Shown here piece by piece: positions 1 to 5,399 of a stretch of DNA of 5,445 bases. The notes below the pieces were generated by a model, which ran no database searches, was not told the origin of the DNA, and worked only from the letters and a program-made list of their open reading frames with translations. The position numbers and the translations under genes were made by a program. The first letter of the stretch is position 1; every line of letters begins with the position of its first letter. This DNA comes from Verrucomicrobiota bacterium (lineage in GTDB: Bacteria > Verrucomicrobiota > Verrucomicrobiia > Verrucomicrobiales > Verrucomicrobiaceae). The stretch is from the NCBI GenBank assembly GCA_021413535.1, contig JAIOQF010000158.1, positions 1 through 5,445 on the forward strand. The letters are read 5' to 3'.

Positions 1-199
1 CATTCACCTCAAAGCGTCCGTCATAGCTGCCGTGCGGATGAATGCCCGAGAGCAATTTGATCAACGTGCTCTTGCCCGCGCCGTTCTCGCCACAAAGCGC
101 GTGGATTTCTCCGGCGACGAGATCAAAGCTCACGTCCTTAAGCGCAACAACGCCGGGGAAGGCTTTGGTGATGTGATGGGCTGAGAGAACGGTGCTCAT
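1..199 (-). CDS. xylG: Xylose-type sugar ABC transporter ATP-binding protein, N-terminal part
   Basis: This is the first 66 codons of an ABC ATPase that runs off the left edge. It would sit on the cytoplasmic face of the membrane and drive sugar import. The Walker A motif GENGAGKST is visible at residues 37-45, after a typical start ([13 protein letters not shown]) of sugar-importer ATPases. The stretch [10 protein letters not shown] at residues 52-61 is characteristic of the XylG branch rather than of generic RbsA proteins. The ATG at 197-199 lies 7 bases after the xylF stop, so the two are surely co-transcribed. Only a weak AGTAGG-like site precedes it. Family members are about 500 residues with two ATPase domains; the second domain, Walker B and signature motif lie outside the window. 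The ligand could be a pentose other than xylose. Confidence 0.93.
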   Translation of the reverse strand, partial: MSTVLSAHHITKAFPGVVALKDVSFDLVAGEIHALCGENGAGKSTLIKLLSGIHPHGSYDGRFEVN

Positions 200-206
200 G
201 GTCGAC

Positions 207-1262
207 CTACTTCTGCTCTATCCCCTCATAAACTTCTTCCTTCTTTCGGAAGCCGTCGTTCACCACGGTCTCCATCATGTTGTCCCTCGTCACGGCGACG
301 ATGTCGAGGAGGATCGATGGAACCTTGGCTTTGCCGTTGTCGAGTTCGTCGCGGGCGATGATGGGTTTTCGTTGAGCGAGCTTCACGGCGACCTCTGCGG
401 CTTGATTGGCGATGTTCTTGATCGGCTTGTAGATGGTCATGGCCTGCGTGCCGTGGACGATGCGCTGACAGGCGGCGAGGTCGGCGTCCTGGCCGGTCAC
501 GATGATCTTGCCGGCGAGTCCTTCTTCGATGAGTGCCTGGATCGCGCCACCTGCAGTGCCGTCGTTGCTGGCGAGGATGGCGTCGAAGTTCTGGCCGAGC
601 TTTGTGATGGCGGCGTTGGCGATCTTCTTCGCATTCTCGGGTTTCCAATCCTCGGCCCAGTCCTCGTGCAGCACCTCGATCTTTCCAGCATCGACGAGCG
701 GCTTGATGACGTTGTCCTGGCCTTGCTTGAAGAGCGTGGCGTTGTTGTCGGTTTTCGATCCGTAAATGCGGATGAGGCGGAGCTTGCGGCCTGCGGGCAA
801 GCGATCCGCAAGGAAGTGCGCTTGTAGCTCGCCGACCTTTACGTTGTCAAAGGTCATGTAGAGATCGAGGTCACAACCGGTGATAAGGCGGTCGTAGGAC
901 AGGACGGGAATGCCAGCCTGGTGCGCGAGATCGACGGCCTTCGCCATCGCCGCGCCGTCGTGAGGGATGATGACCAGCGCATCGACCTTCTTTGTGATGA
1001 GTGATTCCACATCGCGGAGCTGACGAGTGTCATCGCTGTTTGCGGAAAGGACGGTCACGTCGGCACCGAGCGCGGTGGCACGATTGACAAAGAGGTCGCG
1101 GTCACTCTGCCAGCGCTCCTCTTTGAGCGTGTCCATCGAGAGTCCGATGAGCGGACGCGCGCGCGTCGCCGATGACATGGTTGATCCGCCGCGCGATAGG
1201 ACAAGTCCGGTGATGATGCTGAGGGCGCAAGAGATGAGGACGAGAAGGATGCGAGGGTTCAT
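207..1262 (-). CDS. xylF: Xylose-type periplasmic sugar-binding protein (XylF family)
   Basis: The protein has 351 residues and would capture D-xylose, or a similar sugar, in the periplasm and deliver it to the XylG/XylH transporter. The N-terminus is a signal peptide or anchor with a hydrophobic core at about residues 5-22. The mature part starts near RPLIGLSMD (37-44) and follows XylF closely: ERWQSDRD (49-56), SANSDDTRQ (73-81), LSYDRL (121-126), [11 protein letters not shown] (138-148), DNNA (172-175), [14 protein letters not shown] (231-244), GQDADLA (257-263) and TIYKP (276-280). The R-W, D-R, DNN, SND, GQD and K positions correspond to sugar contacts known in E. coli XylF. LISC at residues 9-12 resembles a lipobox but is too close to the N-terminus to trust. 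Being first gene before xylG fits the xylFGH order. There is no Shine-Dalgarno site; a palindrome lies just ahead of the start. Confidence 0.95.
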   Translation of the reverse strand: MNPRILLVLISCALSIITGLVLSRGGSTMSSATRARPLIGLSMDTLKEERWQSDRDLFVNRATALGADVTVLSANSDDTRQLRDVESLITKKVDALVIIPHDGAAMAKAVDLAHQAGIPVLSYDRLITGCDLDLYMTFDNVKVGELQAHFLADRLPAGRKLRLIRIYGSKTDNNATLFKQGQDNVIKPLVDAGKIEVLHEDWAEDWKPENAKKIANAAITKLGQNFDAILASNDGTAGGAIQALIEEGLAGKIIVTGQDADLAACQRIVHGTQAMTIYKPIKNIANQAAEVAVKLAQRKPIIARDELDNGKAKVPSILLDIVAVTRDNMMETVVNDGFRKKEEVYEGIEQK

Positions 1263-1271
1263 GGCAGCGTG

Positions 1272-1288
1272 GCGGGTCAGTGACCCGC
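1272..1288. repeat. Perfect palindrome at the xylF start
   Basis: GCGGGTCA at 1272-1279 and TGACCCGC at 1281-1288 are perfect inverted copies around a single central base. The element ends only 9 bases upstream of the xylF ATG, on the spot a ribosome would occupy. As RNA the one-base loop must open, leaving a 6-7 bp stem. As DNA it could be an operator or a dispersed palindromic repeat. The pairing is directly visible; the role is unknown. Confidence 0.5.
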
Positions 1289-1368
1289 GCTCCCAGTCAT
1301 GAGGCGCAAGTCAGCGGACGGCATTGTTCAATAGCCGCGTGAGTTTTGCGAGTCTGTTTTTACGGCTA

Positions 1369-1382
1369 GGAAAACGCTTCCG
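1369..1382. promoter_or_regulatory. Candidate LacI/CcpA-family operator
   Basis: GGAAAACGCTTCCG matches 8 of the 10 fixed positions of the cre-type consensus TGNAANCGNTNNCA, with the central CG and the flanking AA and T in place. LacI-family regulators commonly bind such sites in front of sugar transport operons. The site is 107 bases upstream of xylF and 113 upstream of the protease gene, so it could serve either divergent gene. No regulator gene is in the window, and one 14-base match may be chance. Confidence 0.3.
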
Positions 1383-1429
1383 CTCCCGACCCGGACATGC
1401 ATCCGAGCCGGGAGCATGCCGGGGGCATG
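1382..1429. other. Two adjoining hairpins in the divergent intergenic region
   Basis: GCTCCCG (1382-1388) pairs perfectly with CGGGAGC (1409-1415), and inside the loop CGGA (1392-1395) can pair with TCCG (1402-1405) around ATGCAT. The next hairpin pairs CATGCC (1415-1420) with GGCATG (1424-1429) over a 3-base loop, sharing base 1415. There is no T-run on either side, so these are not ordinary intrinsic terminators. They lie in the untranscribed or 5' leader region between xylF and the protease gene. No convincing -35/-10 pair was found in 1263-1494. Confidence 0.35.
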
Positions 1430-1494
1430 ACGAATGTGAGTAAAAACGAATGCACACTCTGTTACCCGAGGCACCTTTTCACTGCACCCCTTCC

Positions 1495-2211
1495 ATGAAC
1501 CTTCCCGGCATCTTTCGTGCGCGCTGCGCCGTCTTTCTCTTCATCGCATCCGCGCCATGCGGCATGTGCGAGCCCGTTGCGAATGCCGTGCGGTCCGAGG
1601 CAAAAACGCCAGTGATCATTGTGCCGGTGCGCGTGCATCTCGTGCAGTCGAAGGCGACGCCCGCGATGCACACAACAATGACGGAAGCGGATGTGCGCCG
1701 CATTTTTGGAAAGGTGAACATGGTGTGGTCGCAGGCGGACATCAGCTTTGAGATCGAGTCCATCGTTCGCACCGAGGCCGCAGCTGTGTCGCCAGAGCTG
1801 GATGCGAAGGAGGAGTTCACGCGAGTGATCGCGATGATCCCGAAGGCGAGTCTCTGCACGACGGCGCTCAACGTGTGCTACGTGAAGGAGGTGAAGCCGA
1901 ACGGTTTTTTTCACCGCGGGCTGATCGTGGTGAAGGAGACGGCGAGTCTCCAGACGGTCGAGGGCGGCATTGATGAGCCGCTGCCACGCGTGACTTCGCA
2001 CGAGATCGGGCACGCGCTGCGCCTCGCTCACCGGCAGGATCGCACGAACCTCATGGCCTCGGGCACGACGGGATTTTCGCTGAACGATGCGGAGATCAAG
2101 GCGGCGCGGGAGATCGCGGCAAAGTTCCAAAAACCGACGTCTTCAGGCGCGGCACAGACTGATTCCACGCCAATTTCCGAAATCAGTTTCAACCATTCGA
2201 ATCCTGAATAG
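1495..2211 (+). CDS. Secreted zinc metalloprotease, metzincin/matrixin-like
   Basis: The predicted protein has 238 residues. It starts with a basic then hydrophobic signal sequence (RAR at 8-10, core about 11-24) and probable cleavage near residue 31, so it should act outside the cytoplasm. The zinc site is HEIGHALRLAH at 169-179, followed by NLMASG (185-190), which resembles the Met-turn of metzincin peptidases. The last helix (LNDAEIKAAREIA, 196-208) is usual in matrixin-like bacterial enzymes. The usual glycine of HExxHxxGxxH is R176 here. C121 and C128 could form a disulfide. The N-terminal region (VPVRVHLVQS onward, 43-52) probably forms the first sheet of the domain. A start at 1450 is also open, but the ATG at 1495 gives the better signal peptide. 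Neither start has a Shine-Dalgarno site. The substrate is unknown. Confidence 0.8.
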   Translation: MNLPGIFRARCAVFLFIASAPCGMCEPVANAVRSEAKTPVIIVPVRVHLVQSKATPAMHTTMTEADVRRIFGKVNMVWSQADISFEIESIVRTEAAAVSPELDAKEEFTRVIAMIPKASLCTTALNVCYVKEVKPNGFFHRGLIVVKETASLQTVEGGIDEPLPRVTSHEIGHALRLAHRQDRTNLMASGTTGFSLNDAEIKAAREIAAKFQKPTSSGAAQTDSTPISEISFNHSNPE

Positions 2212-2240
2212 TTCCTCATCAAAAGGTGAAGGAGACAGTC

Positions 2241-2320
2241 TTTTGTCTGGAGAAATTTTCTACTATAAACTATTGGGTATTTCCACTATCGTATCAGACT
2301 TATTTTTACTTTTGTCACAT
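2241..2320 (+). promoter_or_regulatory. AT-rich block, probable promoter region for the rhodanese
   Basis: By my count this 80-base block is about 29% GC, far below its surroundings. It contains TTGTCT (2243-2248) and TATAAA (2264-2269) with 15 bases between them, a short-spaced sigma70-like pair, plus several other TATNNT-like hexamers. A promoter reading right into the hairpin and repeat leader of the rhodanese gene is plausible. The exact start site cannot be fixed from sequence. Confidence 0.3.
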
Positions 2321-2379
2321 AGGTCCGGCAGACGATGCGGGCGGCAAGCTCGTGATGGCCCGCGGGGTTGCCGAGACCT
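2321..2379 (+). other. Two-tier hairpin element, or remnant of a coding segment
   Basis: The outer stem pairs AGGTCCGGCA (2321-2330) with 2369-2379, giving ten base pairs with one bulged A at 2374. The inner stem pairs GCGGGC (2337-2342) with GCCCGC (2358-2363) over a 15-base loop. A competing pairing joins CGGCAA (2342-2347) to TTGCCG (2368-2373). This sits directly after the AT-rich block and could be a leader RNA for the rhodanese. I recognise no Rfam-type class in it. The same bases, in the frame starting at 2322, read as a coding-like segment (GPADDAGGKLVMARG and on to ERGKK near 2396) with GC-rich third positions. A decayed gene end is therefore an equal alternative. Confidence 0.4.
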
Positions 2380-2394
2380 TAGAAAGGGGCAAGA

Positions 2395-2450
2395 AGTCAA
2401 GGATCAACAACTGCCAACATCCGTTGACTCTCGACCCTTGACCTCTGACC
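2395..2450. repeat. Heptamer repeat array with inverted and direct copies
   Basis: Four direct 7-base units follow without gaps: GTTGACT (2423-2429), CTCGACC (2430-2436), CTTGACC (2437-2443) and TCTGACC (2444-2450). GAC holds the same place in every unit. Upstream, AGTCAAG (2395-2401) and GATCAAC (2402-2408) are two consecutive units in the opposite orientation, separated from the direct array by 14 bases. The two halves can therefore pair as an imperfect hairpin (GTCAAGG with CCTTGAC, TCAAC with GTTGA). The array resembles in style the short tandem heptamer repeats described in cyanobacteria. It lies just 23 bases before the rhodanese start, so it would be in its 5' leader. Confidence 0.6.
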
Positions 2451-2473
2451 TCCAGCGGTTGAACCTCCCCACC

Positions 2474-2869
2474 ATGAAACTCCGCATCTTCCTCACCTTG
2501 GCCGCTGCTCTGTTCTGCGCCGCCGGCCTCGCTGATGAAAAGAAATCCGACGGTGTCACCCATGTGGACGCCGCCGGTGCTGAAAAGCTGGTTAAGACGG
2601 GCACAGTCAAGGTGCTGGATGTCCGCACACCGGACGAATACAAGGATGGCCACATCGCCAGCGCAAAGAATATTGACTTCACCGACAGTGACTTTGAAAA
2701 GCAGGTGTCAGCGCTGGACAAGACCGACGCCTACCTCGTCCACTGCCAGTCCGGGATGCGCAGCACGAACTCGCTCGAGATTTTTGAGAAGCTCGGCTTC
2801 AAGTTCATCTACCATCTGGATGGGGGCATGAAAGCCTGGACACAGGCAGGTCTTCCAGTGACAAAGTAG
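2474..2869 (+). CDS. Periplasmic single-domain rhodanese (sulfurtransferase)
   Basis: The protein has 131 residues. A clear signal peptide (KLR, then a hydrophobic run to residue 19) with an AGLA cleavage site at 17-20 places it in the periplasm. The rest is one rhodanese domain: LDVRTPDEYKDGHI (48-61), the active-site loop CQSGMR starting at C91, and a C-terminal DGGMKAW (116-122). The cysteine would carry a persulfide in transfer of sulfane sulfur, for example from thiosulfate. The physiological acceptor is not evident. The reading frame is open far upstream (to 2087), but the extension is arginine-rich, overlaps the protease gene and would bury the signal peptide, so the ATG at 2474 is chosen. 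There is no Shine-Dalgarno site. The repeat array and hairpin upstream may influence expression. No sulfur-metabolism gene is nearby. Confidence 0.93.
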   Translation: MKLRIFLTLAAALFCAAGLADEKKSDGVTHVDAAGAEKLVKTGTVKVLDVRTPDEYKDGHIASAKNIDFTDSDFEKQVSALDKTDAYLVHCQSGMRSTNSLEIFEKLGFKFIYHLDGGMKAWTQAGLPVTK

Positions 2870-2899
2870 GCATGGCTCAACAGATGGAGCCGTGCCACT
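2865..2899 (+). terminator. Strong hairpin at the end of the rhodanese gene
   Basis: GGCATGGCTC (2869-2878) pairs with GAGCCGTGCC (2887-2896) over an 8-base loop, with a single U-G wobble. Past a bulged A, AGT (2865-2867) can also pair with ACT (2897-2899). The stem therefore includes the stop codon. No T-run follows, so it may stabilise the 3' end or act as a non-canonical terminator. Confidence 0.5.
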
Positions 2900-2910
2900 A
2901 GACTCCGCGT

Positions 2911-3066
2911 ATGAGCGAAGAAGCGACGGCCCAGCGCATCGAGTATCACTCCCCGGCTCCGTTGAGCGCCCTGAGTCACTCCGGCCCAACATCCAACAAA
3001 ACACTTTCCTGCAATAAGCGCCGCAGCAAATGCTCACGTGCGCACAAAACGCACCTGCTGATGTGA
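2911..3066 (+). CDS. Doubtful small ORF, 51 residues
   Basis: An ATG at 2911 opens 51 codons, beginning MSEEATAQRIEYHS and ending in a lysine/arginine-rich tail (KRRSKC at about 36-41) before the TGA at 3064. There is no Shine-Dalgarno site and no recognisable family. The first dozen codons look protein-like but the remainder does not, so it may be chance or a remnant of a decayed gene. It is the only candidate in the 265-base gap between the rhodanese and the 74-residue gene, which otherwise holds a weak nested hairpin (CAGCA 3024-3028 with TGCTG 3056-3060, GTGCG 3038-3042 with CGCAC 3050-3054). Confidence 0.2.
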   Translation: MSEEATAQRIEYHSPAPLSALSHSGPTSNKTLSCNKRRSKCSRAHKTHLLM

Positions 3067-3096
3067 CCGCAGACCGACGGTAAACCAGTTCCACAC

Positions 3097-3126
3097 TTGA
3101 AGAAGTAGACTCCTCTGTGCTACAAG
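3097..3126 (+). promoter_or_regulatory. Weak sigma70-like promoter candidate
   Basis: TTGAAG (3097-3102) and TACAAG (3121-3126) each match four of six consensus bases and are 18 bases apart. A transcript from here would start almost on the ATG at 3135, making the small gene nearly leaderless, which would fit the absence of a Shine-Dalgarno site. Such matches are common by chance. Confidence 0.2.
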
Positions 3127-3134
3127 AGCCACCC

Positions 3135-3359
3135 ATGAACCAAACCGATCTCGAAAGCCTGGCCACTCGCATTCGCAACACCATCAACTGTGGCAGAGAG
3201 CTGGCCCAAGATTACGCTGCTATGATTGGAGACACCCCGGAGATCCAAGCTGGGCAGGTGATTTTACGCAATGCGGAAGGCCGCATCATCGCACGCGTTC
3301 CGCAGAGTGTGCTGGAAGCTGGCAAGTCCGTCGGCTTTACCGGGGAGAGCAATGGATAA
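3135..3359 (+). CDS. Small protein of unknown function, 74 residues
   Basis: I do not recognise this protein. It has no signal peptide or membrane segment and should be cytoplasmic. The first half (about 3-32, from TDLESLATRIRN to ELAQDYAAMIG) looks like one or two amphipathic helices. The second half (QVILRNAEGRIIARVP, 41-56) looks like a beta hairpin, followed by a short helix (QSVLEAG). There is one cysteine, C19. Codon use is ordinary for the window, which supports it being real. A GTG start at 3117 is possible in the same frame, but the ATG at 3135 gives the more natural N-terminus. It ends 29 bases before the end of the oppositely oriented DUF1552 gene. It has no co-directional partner within 250 bases apart from the doubtful ORF, so its context does not suggest a function. 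Confidence 0.6.
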   Translation: MNQTDLESLATRIRNTINCGRELAQDYAAMIGDTPEIQAGQVILRNAEGRIIARVPQSVLEAGKSVGFTGESNG

Positions 3360-3381
3360 GCCTCCAGTCGCGCATAGAGGC
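3360..3381. terminator. Weak stem between convergent genes
   Basis: GCCTC (3360-3364) pairs with GAGGC (3377-3381) over a 12-base loop in the 29-base gap between the convergent 74-residue and DUF1552 genes. The position suits a bidirectional terminator, but the stem is short and there is no T-run on either strand. Confidence 0.2.
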
Positions 3382-3388
3382 CACGCCA

Positions 3389-4780
3389 TCAGGCCATGAG
3401 CTGTTTGATGGCTCCGGTCTGCGAGAATTTTTGTCGCGCCATTTCCTGGTCGAGGTCGCCGTAGTGCTCGATGGGGTTTCCGTTGGCGTTGAGGAGAGTG
3501 GTATACCAGTTGCCGAGGGTTTTGTGGCCCTCGGTGCCATGAAACGGCAGGCGGATGTAGCGGCCTGAGATGTTCAGGTTGCACTTGTTGCCGGCCAGAA
3601 TCACGAACGGGGATTCGATTCCGATGCCATGGTGAGTTTCCCCGTTCTCCGGGAAATACATGATCATCGTGTTGTCGAACATGGTGCCGCTCCCCTCGGG
3701 TGTTTTCTTCAGCTCTTCGACGATCTTCTTGATCTGATTCACATGGCTGATGCGAATCTGCTCGCGGGTCATCCATGCGGGCACGCCGCCGAACGCCTCG
3801 TCATGGCCGAGCGGGTGGATGCCGACACGGTCGGTCTCGTTGCCCGGCAGCCCAATGATCGGCGTGCCGAGGTCGTCAATCGTGTAAGTAACGACATTCG
3901 TCAGGCCGGCTTTCAGCACGGCAATCAGAACGTCCGTCATCGCCGCCTGCTTCTCCGGGGTGGTGGCGTTTTCGCCGCCGTTGGCATGAACGGGCGCGAG
4001 TTTCGGCACGAACTTTTCGAGCGAACCGGACATGGCAATCAGCTTTTTGTTGCGCTCGCGAATAACGTCGATCGATTCAATCTGCGCTTCCTGACGCCTC
4101 ATTTCATGCCCCTTGATGCCACTGATCTTCATGCCCTCCTTGCTCTGTAGGAAAGAGAGCATGTCATTGTCGGTATTGACGGCGTCTGGGTTCAGGACGG
4201 ACTTGAAAAGCTCACTGCGCGCGGTGTCCGGGTCCGCATAGCAATAGTTTCTCGTCTGCGGCGCCGGTGCGGAATATCCCGACACGATGCCGGTGCGGCC
4301 AGCGGCAAATGAAAGCTCGACATGCCCGAATGGGGACGGGAACAACTTGGCCAGTTCAAAGTCAATGGTCGTGCGCTTGATGGAGCTGAGCGTGTTGTTA
4401 TTGGACTTGAAGCAGCCCATTACGGAGGAGAACGAGTAATGGATATTCTCGCTCATCTTGGCGGAGAGACCCTGGAGGATGGTCATGTTCTCCTTGTGGG
4501 CATCCAGGCCCCGCAGCCATTTGGGCAGTTCGTGTTTGTCGAGAGCTGCCTCCAGCGGTTGCTTGGCTTCATCGAGCGCTTTGTCCTTGGCCGAAAAATC
4601 GCGGAGCGCCGTTTCAAGGGGCACAATGCCGCTGGACTTGCGGATGAAAATGAAGCGCTTGGGAATTGCGCCGTTTGTGGCATTGGACGCGGCGAAGAGC
4701 TGGTTGATGGACGGAGCGAGCGCCATCGCGCCCGTGCCGAGGATGGATTTGGCCAAGAAGTCTCTTCTGCTGGTTGTCAT
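3389..4780 (-). CDS. DUF1552 family protein with twin-arginine signal
   Basis: The protein has 463 residues, a normal length for the family. It begins with a Tat-type signal: SRRDFLAK at 4-11, a hydrophobic stretch, and probable cleavage around residue 30. It should thus be exported folded, perhaps with a cofactor. The body matches DUF1552 in layout: KRFIFIRKSSGIVP (41-54), LQGLSAKMSENIH (102-114), GIHPLGHDEAFGGVPAWM (320-337), the helix HVNQIKKIVEELKKTPEGSGTMFDNTMIMYF broken over 346-376, and GNWYTTLLNANGNPIEHYGD (423-442). The function of this family is not established. The upstream gene ends 4 bases before its ATG, so they form one operon. Pairing with DUF1592/1588/1585 cytochrome-like proteins is a recurring arrangement in Planctomycetota and Verrucomicrobiota. 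His and Asp residues at 322-328 and 383-384 could bind metal, which is only a guess. Confidence 0.88.
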   Translation of the reverse strand: MTTSRRDFLAKSILGTGAMALAPSINQLFAASNATNGAIPKRFIFIRKSSGIVPLETALRDFSAKDKALDEAKQPLEAALDKHELPKWLRGLDAHKENMTILQGLSAKMSENIHYSFSSVMGCFKSNNNTLSSIKRTTIDFELAKLFPSPFGHVELSFAAGRTGIVSGYSAPAPQTRNYCYADPDTARSELFKSVLNPDAVNTDNDMLSFLQSKEGMKISGIKGHEMRRQEAQIESIDVIRERNKKLIAMSGSLEKFVPKLAPVHANGGENATTPEKQAAMTDVLIAVLKAGLTNVVTYTIDDLGTPIIGLPGNETDRVGIHPLGHDEAFGGVPAWMTREQIRISHVNQIKKIVEELKKTPEGSGTMFDNTMIMYFPENGETHHGIGIESPFVILAGNKCNLNISGRYIRLPFHGTEGHKTLGNWYTTLLNANGNPIEHYGDLDQEMARQKFSQTGAIKQLMA

Positions 4781-4784
4781 CGTC

Positions 4785-5399
4785 TTAGTTTTCTATGGGT
4801 TTGCGGTAGATAAATGAATCGGAGGTGAGCAGCGATACAATGACGGCATCAAAGCTGCCGCCGCTCTTGATGTATGCCTGCTCGGCATCCATCAGGGTTT
4901 TGGAATCGGAAAGAAATTCGTTGCGACCCATGAAGTAGCGGAAGGCATACCGGATGATGGACTGACGGACGCGGCTGGATTTGGCCAGACGCTCAGTAAG
5001 GTCAATGGCGTCTTTCACTTCCCCATCCAGCGAGCTGTCGCCCGTGCCTTTCAGATAACCCTTTGGATTCACCGGCAGCGTCTTGTAGATGTCGCGGGTG
5101 TCGGTCAGCAGATCCCACTTGTCCGTTCTCTTCGTAACGAGCTTGTCAGGATATTCCAAGGATTCTTCCCTGCGAAATCTGCCGAAGTCGTCATAGCTTT
5201 CAAAAGCATATCCCAGCGGATTCATGCTCTCGTGACACTTCCAGCAATAGGTTGCCTCCGTGGCACTGGCCAGCCGGTCGCGCAGTATTTTGTCGTGATT
5301 CTCGGGGATGACGGCATCCACACTAATGGGCGTGTCCGGCACCGTCCCGGCCAGTAATTTTTCCCGCACCCATTTGCCGCGGCGCACAGGATCGGTCAT
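4785..5399 (-). CDS. DUF1588-DUF1585 c-type cytochrome-like protein, lacking the usual N-terminal domains
   Basis: The 204 residues from the ATG at 5399 cover the end of a family normally 600-1000 residues long (cytochrome-like domain, DUF1587, DUF1592, DUF1588, DUF1585). DUF1588 begins at DPVRRGKWVREKLL (3-16) and includes CWKCHESMNPLG (52-63), whose CxxCH could hold haem c. DUF1585 follows (about 130-200: RLAKSSRVRQSIIRYAF, FMGRNEFLSDS, LLTSDSFIYRK). The role of these proteins is not established; extracytoplasmic redox work is suspected. The frame stays open upstream to the edge, but those 15 codons are arginine- and glycine-rich and do not look like the expected family sequence. An AAGGA-like site 9 bases ahead of the ATG and an ATGA overlap with another frame suggest a real or accidental restart. 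No signal peptide is present on this short form. The DUF1552 gene follows after 4 bases. Confidence 0.8.
   Translation of the reverse strand: MTDPVRRGKWVREKLLAGTVPDTPISVDAVIPENHDKILRDRLASATEATYCWKCHESMNPLGYAFESYDDFGRFRREESLEYPDKLVTKRTDKWDLLTDTRDIYKTLPVNPKGYLKGTGDSSLDGEVKDAIDLTERLAKSSRVRQSIIRYAFRYFMGRNEFLSDSKTLMDAEQAYIKSGGSFDAVIVSLLTSDSFIYRKPIEN

Noticed and set aside
192..827. Long rightward ORF, 211 codons, opposite xylF
   Set aside because: It lies wholly antisense to a clear XylF gene and has no family features; it is a shadow of xylF codon bias.
1227..1238. Lipobox-like LISC near the xylF N-terminus
   Set aside because: The cysteine is residue 12, leaving too short a hydrophobic region before it; the hydrophobic core continues past it.
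1462..2130. Leftward ORF, 222 codons, opposite the protease gene
   Set aside because: It is His/Arg-rich with no domain, and the sense strand carries a signal peptide and zinc motif.
2233..2248. AGACA/TGTCT stem after the protease gene as a terminator
   Set aside because: It is only 5 base pairs with a loose loop and no following T-run; too weak to call.
2321..2345. AGGTCCGG resembling the signal recognition particle RNA core
   Set aside because: The following GAAGGAAGCAG-type tetraloop region is absent; only the first eight bases match.
2449..2461. 13-base sequence CCTCCAGCGGTTG also present at 4549-4561
   Set aside because: One match of this length has a substantial chance of arising at random in 5.4 kb, and the second copy is ordinary coding sequence.
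2087..2473. N-terminal extension of the rhodanese frame back to 2087
   Set aside because: It is arginine-rich, overlaps the protease gene and crosses the repeat array; the ATG at 2474 begins a proper signal peptide.
2708..3187. Leftward ORF, 159 codons, across the rhodanese end and the following gap
   Set aside because: Its composition is Cys/Ser/Arg-rich without domain features, and it overlaps the rhodanese and the 74-residue gene in antisense.
3629..4150. Rightward ORF, 173 codons, opposite the DUF1552 gene
   Set aside because: It is antisense to a well-supported gene and has no recognisable motif.
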